From positions 248,001 to 312,000 of the forward strand of contig CP091241.1 in NCBI GenBank assembly GCA_027627685.1: a stretch of 64,000 nucleotides of DNA, written 5' to 3'. Positions 46,476-55,037 of the stretch are shown here, one piece after another (the first letter of the stretch is position 1; every line of letters starts with the position of its first letter). The translations under genes were made by a program, and so were the position numbers. The stretch is from Hyphomonadaceae bacterium ML37 (GTDB lineage: Bacteria; Pseudomonadota; Alphaproteobacteria; Caulobacterales; Maricaulaceae). Under the pieces are notes generated by a model. That model was not told the DNA's origin. It searched no databases and saw only the letters and a list, made by a program, of their open reading frames with translations.

Positions 46476-47401
46476 CGGACACTGACACAGGCAGCGGCCT
46501 GATATCGCGTTTCACGGCCGTTTTCCGGCGCGCCCCCCACACCAACGGGGACTATGGAACCGTGCTGACCGACAGCCCCTCCGGCCAGGCCGAGGCGCCG
46601 GCGCCGGGCGGCGATCTGTTCCTCAATCTGCGCGAGTTTCACGCCAAGCGCGTCGAGGACGTGATGGTGCCGCGCGCCGACATCATCGCGGTGGAGATCG
46701 ACACGCCCCTCAAGGAATTGGCGCGTCTGGTGACCGATGCGGGCCATTCGCGCTTTCCGGTCTATCGCGAGACCCTCGATGACCCCATCGGCGTGGTCCA
46801 TATCCGCGACATTATCGGCTATCTTGTGCGCTATGCTGACGCCGCCGAAGGCGACTGGGCCAATGCGCGCATCCTGCCTGCCGTGCGCCGCCCGCTCCTC
46901 TACGTGCCCGCCTCCATGCGCGCGCTGGATTTGCTCCTGCGCATGCAATCGCGGCGCATGCATATGGCGCTGGTGGTCGACGAGTTCGGCGGCACGGACG
47001 GTCTGGTGACGCTGGAGGATCTGATCGAGCCCATCGTGGGTGATATCGAGGACGAGCACGACGAGACCGACGCGCCCACCATCCGCGCCAAGGGCGCCGA
47101 TGTCTGGGAGGCGGACGCCCGCGCGACCATTGAAGAGCTCGAGCAGGAGCTGGGCCGGGAAATCGCCACCGAAGCCGAAGAGGCGGACGTGGATACTCTG
47201 GGCGGGCTGATCTTCCGCCTCGCCGGCCGCGTGCCCGAGCGCGGCGAGGTGTTGTCCCACCCGTCCGGCCTCGAATTCGAAATCCTCGATTCCGATCCCA
47301 GGCGCATCAAGCGCATGCGCATCCGGCCGGCGGCGCCGGCGGATGCAGCGCCGTCCGCTGCTGACAGCGGCGAGGACGGCGACCGGCGCTCCGGCTCGTG
47401 A
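46472..47401 (+). CDS. corC: CorC/HlyC-family CBS-pair protein
   Basis: A 309-residue cytosolic CorC-type protein without the DUF21 membrane domain. Two CBS domains span about 60-190 (VEDVMVPRADIIAVE; LVVDEFGGTDGLVTLEDLIEPIVGDI), followed by a transporter-associated CorC domain (about 225-295, LGGLIFRLAGRVPERGEVLSHPSGLEFEI). Proteins of this kind are tied to magnesium and cobalt efflux. The C-terminal tail is low-complexity. Its stop overlaps the lnt GTG (GTGA, 47398-47401). Confidence 0.93.
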   Translation: MTDTDTGSGLISRFTAVFRRAPHTNGDYGTVLTDSPSGQAEAPAPGGDLFLNLREFHAKRVEDVMVPRADIIAVEIDTPLKELARLVTDAGHSRFPVYRETLDDPIGVVHIRDIIGYLVRYADAAEGDWANARILPAVRRPLLYVPASMRALDLLLRMQSRRMHMALVVDEFGGTDGLVTLEDLIEPIVGDIEDEHDETDAPTIRAKGADVWEADARATIEELEQELGREIATEAEEADVDTLGGLIFRLAGRVPERGEVLSHPSGLEFEILDSDPRRIKRMRIRPAAPADAAPSAADSGEDGDRRSGS

Positions 47402-49035
47402 CAGCCCCGGGTGCGCCAGCCAGCGCGCGCCTGAGGCGTTTGCGCGCGCGTCTGCGCGCCTTGCGCGGGCTTCGCCTGCACGCCGCCCTGTTCATCGTGG
47501 GCGCGTTCGGCGTGCTGGCCCACGCGCCCTTCCATATCCAGCCCGCTTTGATCGCCGCCTATTGCGCTCTGGTCTGGGCGCTGGACGGGGCGCGGCGAAC
47601 GGCCAGGCCGGTCAAGGCGGGCTTTGCGCGCGCCTGGTCATTCGCCGCCGGCCAGTTTCTGGCCGGGACCTGGTGGGTGGCCAATGCGTTTCTGGTGCAG
47701 GCGGAAGATTATCTCTGGCTGATCTGGGCGCCGCTCATCCTTCTGCCGGCCGGCCTCGCCCTGTTCTGGGGCGTGGCGGGCGCGGTCTATGCCCGCCTCG
47801 CGCCAAGCGGGCCTCACCGCATCACCGTGTTCGCCGGCGCCTTCATGCTGGTAGAGCTGGCGCGTTCGACGGTGCTCACCGGATTTCCCTGGAACCTGCC
47901 AGGCCATGTCTTCGCCGCCGGCGGCGCGGTCAGCCAGATCGCCAGCGTGATCGGCGCGGCAGGCCTGTCGGCGCTGGTGCTGTTCGCCTTCGCCGCGCCC
48001 GCCGCTCTGGCGGGGCGAGGACCGGCGCTGGCGCGCGTCATGCCGCTTGTGCTGGGCATTGTCCTGCTGGCCGGCGCCTGGGGCTGGGGCGCCGTGCGCC
48101 TGTCCGATGCGCATATCGTCGCGACCGGCCAGACCGTGCGGGTGGTTCAGATCAATCTCGACCCGCGCGCCAAGACCTATGCCGTGCGCCGCGAGATCCT
48201 TCAGCGCTATCTCACCCTGTCGGCGGCGCCCGGCGTGGAGGATGTTTCGGCCATCGTCTGGCCCGAAGGCGCGGTTCCGGCCTTCCTGCTCAATGAACCC
48301 GATCTGATGGGCGATATCCGCCAGGCTCTGCCTCAGGGCGCGCTGCTGCTGGCGGGCACGGCGCGCGCCGAACGCGGCGCGCCGGGCGAGCCTGACCGTT
48401 ATTACAACGCCCTGGCCGCCGTGCGCATGAATGCAAACTGGATGGACGTCGAGGACAGCTATGACAAGGTGCGCCTGGTGCCGTTCGGCGAAGGCAATCC
48501 GCTGGCCCCGCTGACCCGTCTTGTGGGCTTTGACACCCTGTCCAATATCGTGCCGTTCTATTCGCCCGGCGACGCCGCGCGAACCTTGCAGCTGGACGGG
48601 CTGGGCGCGGTGGCGCCGCTGATCTGCTACGAGGTGATCTTCCCCCGTTTCGCGCCGCGCGGGGATGACCGGCCCGAATGGCTGGTGAATATATCCAATG
48701 ATTCGTGGTATGGTTCGTCCGCCGGGCCGCGACAGCATCTCAATCAGGCGCAGTACCGGGCTTTGGAAGAGGGCTTGCCGCTCGTGCGGGCTGCTTCAAA
48801 CGGCGTTTCGGGACAGATTGACCCTTATGGTCGTATTGAACACGCTCTGCCAGTTGATGCGGAAGCTTTTATTGACGTAGTGTTGTTGGAGAGACTGGAC
48901 GACACCCCCTACGCCCTCTACGGAGGTGGTCCATGGGGGGGCGCCTTTTTGATTCTCCTTGTGTTGAATAGCGGCGTTGCTTGCATGCTGTTTCGCCGAC
49001 GGTTCGACACACGAATGCCGCAATGCAGCGTATGA
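47398..49035 (+). CDS. lnt: Apolipoprotein N-acyltransferase
   Basis: A 545-residue inner-membrane enzyme that adds the third acyl chain to lipoproteins. About six to seven membrane segments precede the nitrilase-like periplasmic domain, with the catalytic Glu (VWPEGAVPAF), Lys (SYDKVRLVPFGE) and Cys (APLICYEVIFP), and ISNDSWYGSSAGPRQHLNQAQYRALE. A last TM segment and a short tail follow. GTG start at 47398, coupled to corC. The final 90 codons are less GC-rich than the rest. Confidence 0.96.
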   Translation: MTAPGAPASARLRRLRARLRALRGLRLHAALFIVGAFGVLAHAPFHIQPALIAAYCALVWALDGARRTARPVKAGFARAWSFAAGQFLAGTWWVANAFLVQAEDYLWLIWAPLILLPAGLALFWGVAGAVYARLAPSGPHRITVFAGAFMLVELARSTVLTGFPWNLPGHVFAAGGAVSQIASVIGAAGLSALVLFAFAAPAALAGRGPALARVMPLVLGIVLLAGAWGWGAVRLSDAHIVATGQTVRVVQINLDPRAKTYAVRREILQRYLTLSAAPGVEDVSAIVWPEGAVPAFLLNEPDLMGDIRQALPQGALLLAGTARAERGAPGEPDRYYNALAAVRMNANWMDVEDSYDKVRLVPFGEGNPLAPLTRLVGFDTLSNIVPFYSPGDAARTLQLDGLGAVAPLICYEVIFPRFAPRGDDRPEWLVNISNDSWYGSSAGPRQHLNQAQYRALEEGLPLVRAASNGVSGQIDPYGRIEHALPVDAEAFIDVVLLERLDDTPYALYGGGPWGGAFLILLVLNSGVACMLFRRRFDTRMPQCSV

Positions 49036-49087
49036 TTGAAGGCCGAAGGATCACACGGTCCGCCGCCGAAGACAGGAAAAGCCCATC

Positions 49088-49525
49088 ATGAGCGTAAATC
49101 CCCGTGGCCCGAATGCCGTAGACCGTCACGTCGGCTCTCGTGTGCGTCTGCGCCGCCAGCTTCTGAACATGAGCCAGGAAAAGCTGGGCGATGAGCTGGG
49201 CGTGACCTTCCAGCAAATCCAGAAGTATGAGCGCGGGACCAATCGCGTGGGCGCCGGACGGTTGTGGCTGATGGCGCGGGTGCTCGATGTGCCGGTGTCC
49301 TTTTTCTATGACGGCGTGTCGGAAGCGGCTGCCCAGCCTGGATTTTCCGAAGGCGATCAGACCCCGATCGTGGACGATTTCATCCAGTCGGCCGATGGCG
49401 TGGCGCTGGCCCAGGCCTTTGCGCGCATCAAGGACGGCAAGGTGCGCCGCCGGATTCTGGAACTGGTGCGGACGCTGGCTGCCGAAGAAGCCGAAGCCGC
49501 CGCGGCCCAGGTCGACGAAGCCTGA
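49088..49525 (+). CDS. XRE-family helix-turn-helix regulator
   Basis: A 145-residue DNA-binding protein: a Cro/C1-type HTH at about 17-72 (RVRLRRQLLNMSQEKLGDELG, with FQQIQKYERGTNRVGAGRLW), then a short C-terminal oligomerisation part (VALAQAFARIKDGKVRRRILELVRTLA). It resembles the alphaproteobacterial regulators that sit between lnt and metK, of the same type as SinR-like or cell-cycle XRE proteins. It may control metK or its neighbours, but its target is not shown. Start ATG at 49088. Confidence 0.92.
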   Translation: MSVNPRGPNAVDRHVGSRVRLRRQLLNMSQEKLGDELGVTFQQIQKYERGTNRVGAGRLWLMARVLDVPVSFFYDGVSEAAAQPGFSEGDQTPIVDDFIQSADGVALAQAFARIKDGKVRRRILELVRTLAAEEAEAAAAQVDEA

Positions 49526-49587
49526 GCCCCCTGGCCGGGCCGGCGACGGCCCGGCTTCGTCAACCGGCTTGCAATTGCGGCGGGGAT

Positions 49588-49627
49588 GGGCTTTAAGCCC
49601 TCCATATAAAGCAATCTTTATATGGAG
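49588..49627 (+). promoter_or_regulatory. Nested inverted repeats at the metK translation start
   Basis: GGGCTT-T-AAGCCC (49588-49600) abuts a perfect 12-bp inverted repeat: CTCCATATAAAG (49600-49611), loop CAAT, CTTTATATGGAG (49616-49627). The metK ribosome site GGAG (49624-49627) is the 3' end of the second arm and pairs with CTCC. It may be a DNA operator of the CATATAAAG/CTTTATATG type I recall for SAM/SAH-sensing ArsR regulators in alphaproteobacteria, or an RNA hairpin that masks the start site. Confidence 0.7.
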
Positions 49628-49635
49628 CATCCCGC

Positions 49636-50808
49636 GTGGCCCGAACTTCCTATCTCTTCACCAGCGAAAGCGTTTCCGAAGGTCACCCGGACAAGGTGTG
49701 CGACCGCATCTCTGATACGGTCGTCGACCTGTTCCTGGCGCGTGACCCCGTCGCGCGGGTGGCGTGCGAGACGCTGACCACCACCAACCGCATCGTGCTG
49801 GCCGGCGAAACCCGCTGCGCCTCTGACGTCCCCGGCGAGGAGATCGAAGCCGCTGTGCGCGCCGCTGTGCGCGATATCGGCTATGAACAGGACGGCTTCC
49901 ACTGGGAGACCGCCAACTTCGCCAACTATCTGCATGAACAGTCTGCCGACATCGCCCAAGGCGTTGACGAGGGCGCGGGCGCCTACAAGGAAGAAGGCGC
50001 GGGCGACCAGGGCATCATGTTCGGCTTTGCCTGCGACGAGACGCCGGAGCTGATGCCGGCGCCGATCAGCTATTCGCACAAAATCCTCAAAGAAATGGCG
50101 CGGGTGCGCAAATCGGGCGAACGGCCCGAGTTCGAGCCCGACGCCAAGTCCCAGGTCACCCTGCGCTATGAGAACGGCCGCCCGGTGGCCGTGACCAGCG
50201 TGGTGGTCTCCACCCAGCACAAGGACGGCGTGTCCCTGGAGCAGGTGCGCGAACTGGTGCGCCCGATCGTCAAGCAGGTCCTGCCTGAGGGCTGGTTCCC
50301 GGACGAGGACGAGTTCTACGTCAATCCCACCGGCAAATTCGTCATTGGCGGACCCGATGGCGACGCCGGCCTCACCGGCCGCAAGATCATCGTCGACACC
50401 TATGGCGGCGCGGCCCCCCATGGCGGCGGCGCGTTCTCGGGCAAGGATCCCACGAAGGTGGACCGCTCGGCGGCCTATGTGTCGCGCTATCTGGCCAAGA
50501 ATGTCGTGGCCTCGGGCCTGGCGAAGAAATGCACCATCCAGCTGTCCTACGCGATCGGCGTGGCCAAGCCGCTCTCCGTCTATGTCGACCTGCACGGCAC
50601 GGGCGAGATTGATGAAGCGGTGCTGGAAAAGCGCCTGCCGGAGATGGTCAATCTGTCCCCGCGCGGCATCCGCACCCATCTCGGCCTGAACCGGGCGATC
50701 TATGCCCGCACGTCCGCTTATGGCCATTTCGGCCGCACGCCGGACGCCGATGGCGGCTTCTCCTGGGAGCGGACCGATCTGGCTGAGCAGCTGAAATCTC
50801 TCGCCTGA
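49636..50808 (+). CDS. metK: S-adenosylmethionine synthetase
   Basis: A 390-residue MetK making SAM from methionine and ATP. The N-terminal [20 protein letters not shown], the hexapeptide-like [12 protein letters not shown], the DSKYVTV-type region, and [19 protein letters not shown] are characteristic. The start is GTG at 49636, 8 nt after GGAG that lies in the hairpin arm. It ends before a terminator and is followed by a convergent AbgT gene. It ends the block that begins at tsaB. Confidence 0.97.
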   Translation: MARTSYLFTSESVSEGHPDKVCDRISDTVVDLFLARDPVARVACETLTTTNRIVLAGETRCASDVPGEEIEAAVRAAVRDIGYEQDGFHWETANFANYLHEQSADIAQGVDEGAGAYKEEGAGDQGIMFGFACDETPELMPAPISYSHKILKEMARVRKSGERPEFEPDAKSQVTLRYENGRPVAVTSVVVSTQHKDGVSLEQVRELVRPIVKQVLPEGWFPDEDEFYVNPTGKFVIGGPDGDAGLTGRKIIVDTYGGAAPHGGGAFSGKDPTKVDRSAAYVSRYLAKNVVASGLAKKCTIQLSYAIGVAKPLSVYVDLHGTGEIDEAVLEKRLPEMVNLSPRGIRTHLGLNRAIYARTSAYGHFGRTPDADGGFSWERTDLAEQLKSLA

Positions 50809-50846
50809 TCTGAGCGCCCGTCACGGCGCGTCAGCCTCACATGATC

Positions 50847-50881
50847 AACGCCGTCCGGCCCTCGGGCCGGGCGGCGTTTTC
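50847..50881. terminator. Terminator between metK and the AbgT gene
   Basis: AACGCCGTCCGGCC and GGCCGGGCGGCGTT pair around CTCG with TTTT after it; the stem also works for the convergent gene. The dyad tolerates one T-G mismatch. Confidence 0.85.
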
Positions 50882-50885
50882 ACGT

Positions 50886-52559
50886 TCAGCCCGCCGGGTA
50901 ATAGGTCGGCGAACCCGGTCCCACGGGCAGGCCCAGGGCGAAGGTCCAGAGGAAAAACAGCGCGATCCAGGTGACCAGGAAGATCATCGAGTAGGGCAGC
51001 ATCATCGCAATGACGGTGCCGATGCCGAGCTTTTTGTCATAGCGCGTCATCCACGCCAGGATCAGCCCGAAATAGCTCATCATCGGCGTGATGATATTGG
51101 TCGCTGAATCCCCGATCCGGTAGGCGGCCTGGATCACTTCCGGCGAATAGCCCACCAGCATCAGCATGGGCACGAAAATCGGCGCTGTCACGGCCCATTG
51201 CGCGCTGGCCGAGCCGAGCATCAGGTTCACAAACCCGCACAATATGATGAAGCCGATGAAGATGGCCGGCCCTGTCAGGCCGGTATTGATGAGAAAGTCT
51301 GCGCCGGTCACCGCCGTGATGGCCCCCAGATTGGACCAGTTGAAGAAGGCCACGAACTGGGCTGCGAAGAAGACCAGCACGATATAGAGGCCGAGCGTGG
51401 AGATGGCCGACGCCATGCCGTCAATCACATCGCGGTCGTTTTTCATCGTCCCGGCGACGCGTCCATAGGTAAAACCGACGACGAGGAAGAACAGGAAGAT
51501 CCAGGTCACGAACCCGGTGAAGAAGGGCGCCTGCTCGAAGATGGACCCGGTTTCGGGATTGCGTAAGCTCCCCCAGCCGGGCAGCCAGTCCGGCACGTTC
51601 ACAGACCCCAGCCCGCCGATGAAGGGGAGGGACAGGGACAAGGCTTCGGGCCCCAGCGTCCAGGCTATGGCCGCGAACACCCCCAGCGAGGCGATCCACG
51701 CCCACATCAGGCCGCGCTTCTCTGGCCTGGAGACGGGCTGCATCATGTTCTCGTCGAAGACGGACGGATCGGCCCGGCTGGAATCATATTTGCCCAGCTT
51801 TGGCTCGACGATGAAGATGGTGACCAGCGAGCCGATCGTCGTGATCAGGAAGGTGGAGGCCGCCATGAAATACCAATTGGCTGGCGCCGACACGACATAG
51901 GCCGCGTCGATCAGCTGGGCCGCCTCGGTGGTGATGCCCGCCAGCAGCGGATCAATCGTGCCGATCAGGAGATTGGCGCTGTATCCGCCGGACACGCCCG
52001 CAAACGCCGCCGCCATGCCCGCCAGCGGATGGCGGCCCAGCGCATAGAACACCGCGCCCGCCAGCGGCACCAGCACCACATAGCCCATCTCTGACGCGGT
52101 ATTGGACAGGACGCCGGCGAACACCACCGCCACGGTCACCGTGTGGCGGTTGGCGCCCAGCACGATGGAGCGCACGGCGGCGGACAACAGCCCCGATTTC
52201 TCCGCCACGCCCACGCCCAGCATGGCCACCAGCACCACGCCCAGCGGCGCAAAGCTGGTGAAATTGGTGGTCAGGCTCGTGAAAATGCGCCGGAACCCGT
52301 CCTCATTCATCAGGCTGACCGCGCGGATCATGCCGTCCGCCGCGCGTCCGCCCGCGCCCTCGGGACGCGGATCCTCCACCGCGACCTCCAGCAGGCCGCC
52401 GAACAGGCCCGAGGCCAGGATCATCAAGCCCGCCAGAATGGCAAACAGGGTGACCGGATGGGGCAGGAGATTGCCCAGCCACTCCACCGAATCGAGGAAC
52501 CGTGTGAAAGCGCCGCGCTTGCGCGCCGGCTCGCTGGGCGGGCTGGGCTGGTCTGTCAC
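50886..52559 (-). CDS. AbgT-family transporter
   Basis: A 557-residue membrane protein with about ten to twelve TM segments. Diagnostic segments include GVLSNTASEMGYVVLVPLAGAVFYALGRHPLAGMAAAFAGVSGG and GSASAQWAVTAPIFVPMLMLVGYSPE (each read in parts), as in AbgT/MtrF. Known members take up p-aminobenzoyl-glutamate or export sulfonamides. No abgAB genes lie nearby, so the substrate is open. The start is GTG at 52559 (MTDQPSPPSEP). Confidence 0.9.
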   Translation of the reverse strand: MTDQPSPPSEPARKRGAFTRFLDSVEWLGNLLPHPVTLFAILAGLMILASGLFGGLLEVAVEDPRPEGAGGRAADGMIRAVSLMNEDGFRRIFTSLTTNFTSFAPLGVVLVAMLGVGVAEKSGLLSAAVRSIVLGANRHTVTVAVVFAGVLSNTASEMGYVVLVPLAGAVFYALGRHPLAGMAAAFAGVSGGYSANLLIGTIDPLLAGITTEAAQLIDAAYVVSAPANWYFMAASTFLITTIGSLVTIFIVEPKLGKYDSSRADPSVFDENMMQPVSRPEKRGLMWAWIASLGVFAAIAWTLGPEALSLSLPFIGGLGSVNVPDWLPGWGSLRNPETGSIFEQAPFFTGFVTWIFLFFLVVGFTYGRVAGTMKNDRDVIDGMASAISTLGLYIVLVFFAAQFVAFFNWSNLGAITAVTGADFLINTGLTGPAIFIGFIILCGFVNLMLGSASAQWAVTAPIFVPMLMLVGYSPEVIQAAYRIGDSATNIITPMMSYFGLILAWMTRYDKKLGIGTVIAMMLPYSMIFLVTWIALFFLWTFALGLPVGPGSPTYYPAG

Positions 52560-52662
52560 GATGGCCGCTCGTCACGCTGGGAGATGAAAGGGGGTAAGCG
52601 GACAGCCTTGCACAGGGCGCGCGGGGGGTCCAGCCACGCTTGGCCGCGCGTCCGGTTGGCTT

Positions 52663-53628
52663 TCAGAACCGGCGCTCCAGCCAGTCGAGCATGAGCGCGT
52701 TGAGCGTTTCGGGGGCTTCGGCCATCGTCCAGTGGCCGATATCCTCAATCACGTGCCGTTCGAGATCCTGGCACAGCGCCGGCATCCAGGCGGTGAGCTT
52801 GGGCGGCAGCATGAAATCGCACTCGGCCGAGATCATCAGGCAGGGCATGGACAGGCGATGATCCACCCCGCCCATTCGTTCCCAGTTGGCGTCGAAATTG
52901 CGGTAGAGATTGAGCCCGCCGCGAAATCCTGACCGGCGATAGGCCTGCGCGTACTGCGCGCGCAGCGCCGGCCCGACCACGCACTCCTCCTCCGATTTCA
53001 GCCCGCCCCGCGCCACGAAGGCGTCAAACCGGCGCGGCAGATGGGTGATGGAGGCGGGCAGCTTGCCGAGATCACCGCTGGGCGGCGGCGCGCCGAAGGT
53101 GAAGGCGAAGAAATCCTCCTCGCGGCCCACGAACAGCGCATCAGCGCTCTCGTCCTGGAAGCGCACGATGTAATGCTCCTGCCCGCCCTGGCTGCGGAAC
53201 ACGTCCAGCGGCGGGGTGGAGCTGCGCGGCAGATGGGGCGTGTTCACCCCGATGGCGCCCAGAAACCGGTGGGGGATGAGGCAGGCGGCCTGCCACATGA
53301 TGATCCCGCCCCAGTCATGTCCAGCGATCACAGCCCGCTCGAGCCCCAGCGCATCCAGCAGGTTTTCGATATCGGCGCACAGGGCGTCGATGCCATAAGC
53401 CTCGATCTCACGGGGCGCGTCCGAGGCGCCGAAGCCGCGCAAATCCGGCGCGATCACCCGGTAGCCCGCCGCGCTCAGCGCCGCGATCTGGGGCGCCCAG
53501 GACAGGGCCAGATCCGGCCAGCCATGGAGCAGCAGCACCGGGACGCCGTCCTCCGGCCCCGCCTCATGGACGCTGAGCGTGATCTTGCCCGCGCGCACGC
53601 GGCGGGCGGGTGGCATGGCGTGGGTCAT
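52663..53628 (-). CDS. Alpha/beta-hydrolase of the epoxide hydrolase type
   Basis: A 321-residue hydrolase. The oxyanion motif HGWPDLALSW, the nucleophile elbow GHDWGGIIMW with Asp as nucleophile, and the C-terminal EDIGHWTMAEAPE with the catalytic His point to soluble epoxide hydrolases (haloalkane dehalogenase is a near relative). The ATG at 53628 overlaps the TGA of rarD (ATGA), so the genes are coupled. An open frame extends far upstream but is only the shadow of rarD. Confidence 0.88.
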   Translation of the reverse strand: MTHAMPPARRVRAGKITLSVHEAGPEDGVPVLLLHGWPDLALSWAPQIAALSAAGYRVIAPDLRGFGASDAPREIEAYGIDALCADIENLLDALGLERAVIAGHDWGGIIMWQAACLIPHRFLGAIGVNTPHLPRSSTPPLDVFRSQGGQEHYIVRFQDESADALFVGREEDFFAFTFGAPPPSGDLGKLPASITHLPRRFDAFVARGGLKSEEECVVGPALRAQYAQAYRRSGFRGGLNLYRNFDANWERMGGVDHRLSMPCLMISAECDFMLPPKLTAWMPALCQDLERHVIEDIGHWTMAEAPETLNALMLDWLERRF

Positions 53629-54566
53629 CCGGCCTCTCGCTCCGCTTTGCGGTGGGAGTGTAGGAGATCGATGGCGAACACGGCCAGCCCCGACCAGATC
53701 AGCACGAAGGTGATGAGATGGCCCATGGTGAAAACCTCCCCATAGGCCAGCCCAACGATGAATTGCAGCGTGGGCGCGAGAAACTGGAGAAGCCCCAGCG
53801 TGGCGAAGCTCACCCCCCGCGCGCCCAACACGAACAGCAGCAGCGGCGCCACGGTCATCGGTCCGGTCAGGATCAGCAGGATCGCCGCCTGCGGACCGGT
53901 GAAGAACTGGCCGCCCGAGCCGGTCTCCAGGAAGATCAGCGCGATCAGGGACGGCACGGCGAGGATCGCGGTCTCCCAGAACAGGCCGATGCGCCCGTCT
54001 ATGGCGATGGTCTTGCGCACATAGCCATAGACGGTGAACGTCCCGGCCAGCACCAGCGCGATAACGGGCAGTTCGCCCACCGTCACCACCTGATTGATGA
54101 CGCCCAGAGCGGCCAGCCCCACCGCCACCGCCCGCCACCGCCCGAAGCGCTCATGGGCGATGAACACGCCCACGGCCACATTCATCAACGGGTTGATGAA
54201 ATAGCCCAGCGAGACCTCCAGAACGCGCCCGTCATTGACGGCGAAAATGAACAGCCACCAGTTCGACCCGATGACCACAGCGGTAAAGGTCAGGAGAAGA
54301 AGCGCGCGCCGGTCCTTGAGCACTGCGAGCGCCGGACCCATCCGGCGCGCCATCCACAAGAGCGCCAGCAAGGCCGGCACCGACCAGACCGCGCGGTGCA
54401 GCACGATCTCCGCCGCGCTGGCGAATGACAACAGCTTGTAGAAGATCGGCGACAGGCCCCAGACCGCATATCCGGCGAGGGCCGCCATGCCCGCGCGCGC
54501 CGGGTCCAGCCGCCCGGACGGTTCGGGCGGGGCCGGGGGAGGAACAGGGGGGCGGGGCGTACGCAT
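53625..54566 (-). CDS. rarD: RarD/EamA-family transporter
   Basis: A 313-residue protein with ten TM segments and the RarD opening YAVWGLSPIFYKLLSFASAAEIVLHRAVWS, plus SNWWLFIFAVNDGRVLEVSLGYFINPL, the family hallmark. RarD-type proteins are drug/metabolite-superfamily permeases; chloramphenicol sensitivity has been tied to rarD in Pseudomonas. The N-terminal 20 residues are Pro-rich. Coupled to the epoxide hydrolase gene. Confidence 0.92.
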   Translation of the reverse strand: MRTPRPPVPPPAPPEPSGRLDPARAGMAALAGYAVWGLSPIFYKLLSFASAAEIVLHRAVWSVPALLALLWMARRMGPALAVLKDRRALLLLTFTAVVIGSNWWLFIFAVNDGRVLEVSLGYFINPLMNVAVGVFIAHERFGRWRAVAVGLAALGVINQVVTVGELPVIALVLAGTFTVYGYVRKTIAIDGRIGLFWETAILAVPSLIALIFLETGSGGQFFTGPQAAILLILTGPMTVAPLLLFVLGARGVSFATLGLLQFLAPTLQFIVGLAYGEVFTMGHLITFVLIWSGLAVFAIDLLHSHRKAEREAG

Positions 54567-54650
54567 GGCGCCCGGTTAAACCTGTGCGCCCGTCCTGTCA
54601 TTCCGGATTTTGCGGCGCGGCTGTGACAGAGCCGGTATTTGTGCGCGGCG

Positions 54651-54974
54651 CTATGGCGCCGGCTGCACGGCGCGCGCGCGGATCACATGGGCCAGACGCC
54701 AGGCCATCCACACCGCCGCCCACACATTGCCGAGGAATGGCAGGGGCAGGATGAAGAGGAGGGCGATCTTCTTGCTCGGCTCCAGCAGCCAGATCAGCAC
54801 CCCGATGAAGAAGAAGCCGAGATAGAGATCAACGAGGGTCACCACGCCCCACGGGCCGGAGATCAGCCAGGCGATGGCCTCGGTCAGTGACTGCCCGGCG
54901 GTCATCACCGCCCAGACAATGGCGGCCAAGAGGATGAGCCCGCCCAGAAGGCTGAGGATGCGAACAAGGGTCAT
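54651..54974 (-). CDS. Small membrane protein (DUF1475-like)
   Basis: A 107-residue protein with three hydrophobic segments: MTLVRILSLLGGLILLAAIV, GVVTLVDLYLGFFFIGVLIWLL and IALLFILPLPFLGNVWAAVWM. The WGVVTLVDLY and LGN blocks resemble DUF1475 as I recall it. Function unknown. It lies between rarD and ftsK on the same strand, with 63 bp to ftsK. Confidence 0.7.
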   Translation of the reverse strand: MTLVRILSLLGGLILLAAIVWAVMTAGQSLTEAIAWLISGPWGVVTLVDLYLGFFFIGVLIWLLEPSKKIALLFILPLPFLGNVWAAVWMAWRLAHVIRARAVQPAP

Positions 54975-55037
54975 GGGAAAGCTCCGCGTGTCTGCCTGAC
55001 CGGTATACGCGCGCCGGCCCGCAGCGGTTCAACGCCC

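Noticed and set aside
49533-49555. Terminator after the XRE gene
   Set aside because: A GC-rich dyad (GCCGGGCC/GGCCCGGC) exists but no T-tract follows, so termination is uncertain.
49526-49636. SAM-II or SAM/SAH riboswitch in the metK leader
   Set aside because: The short leader shows only two simple dyads and no pseudoknot elements that I recognise from these classes; a covariance-model search would settle it.
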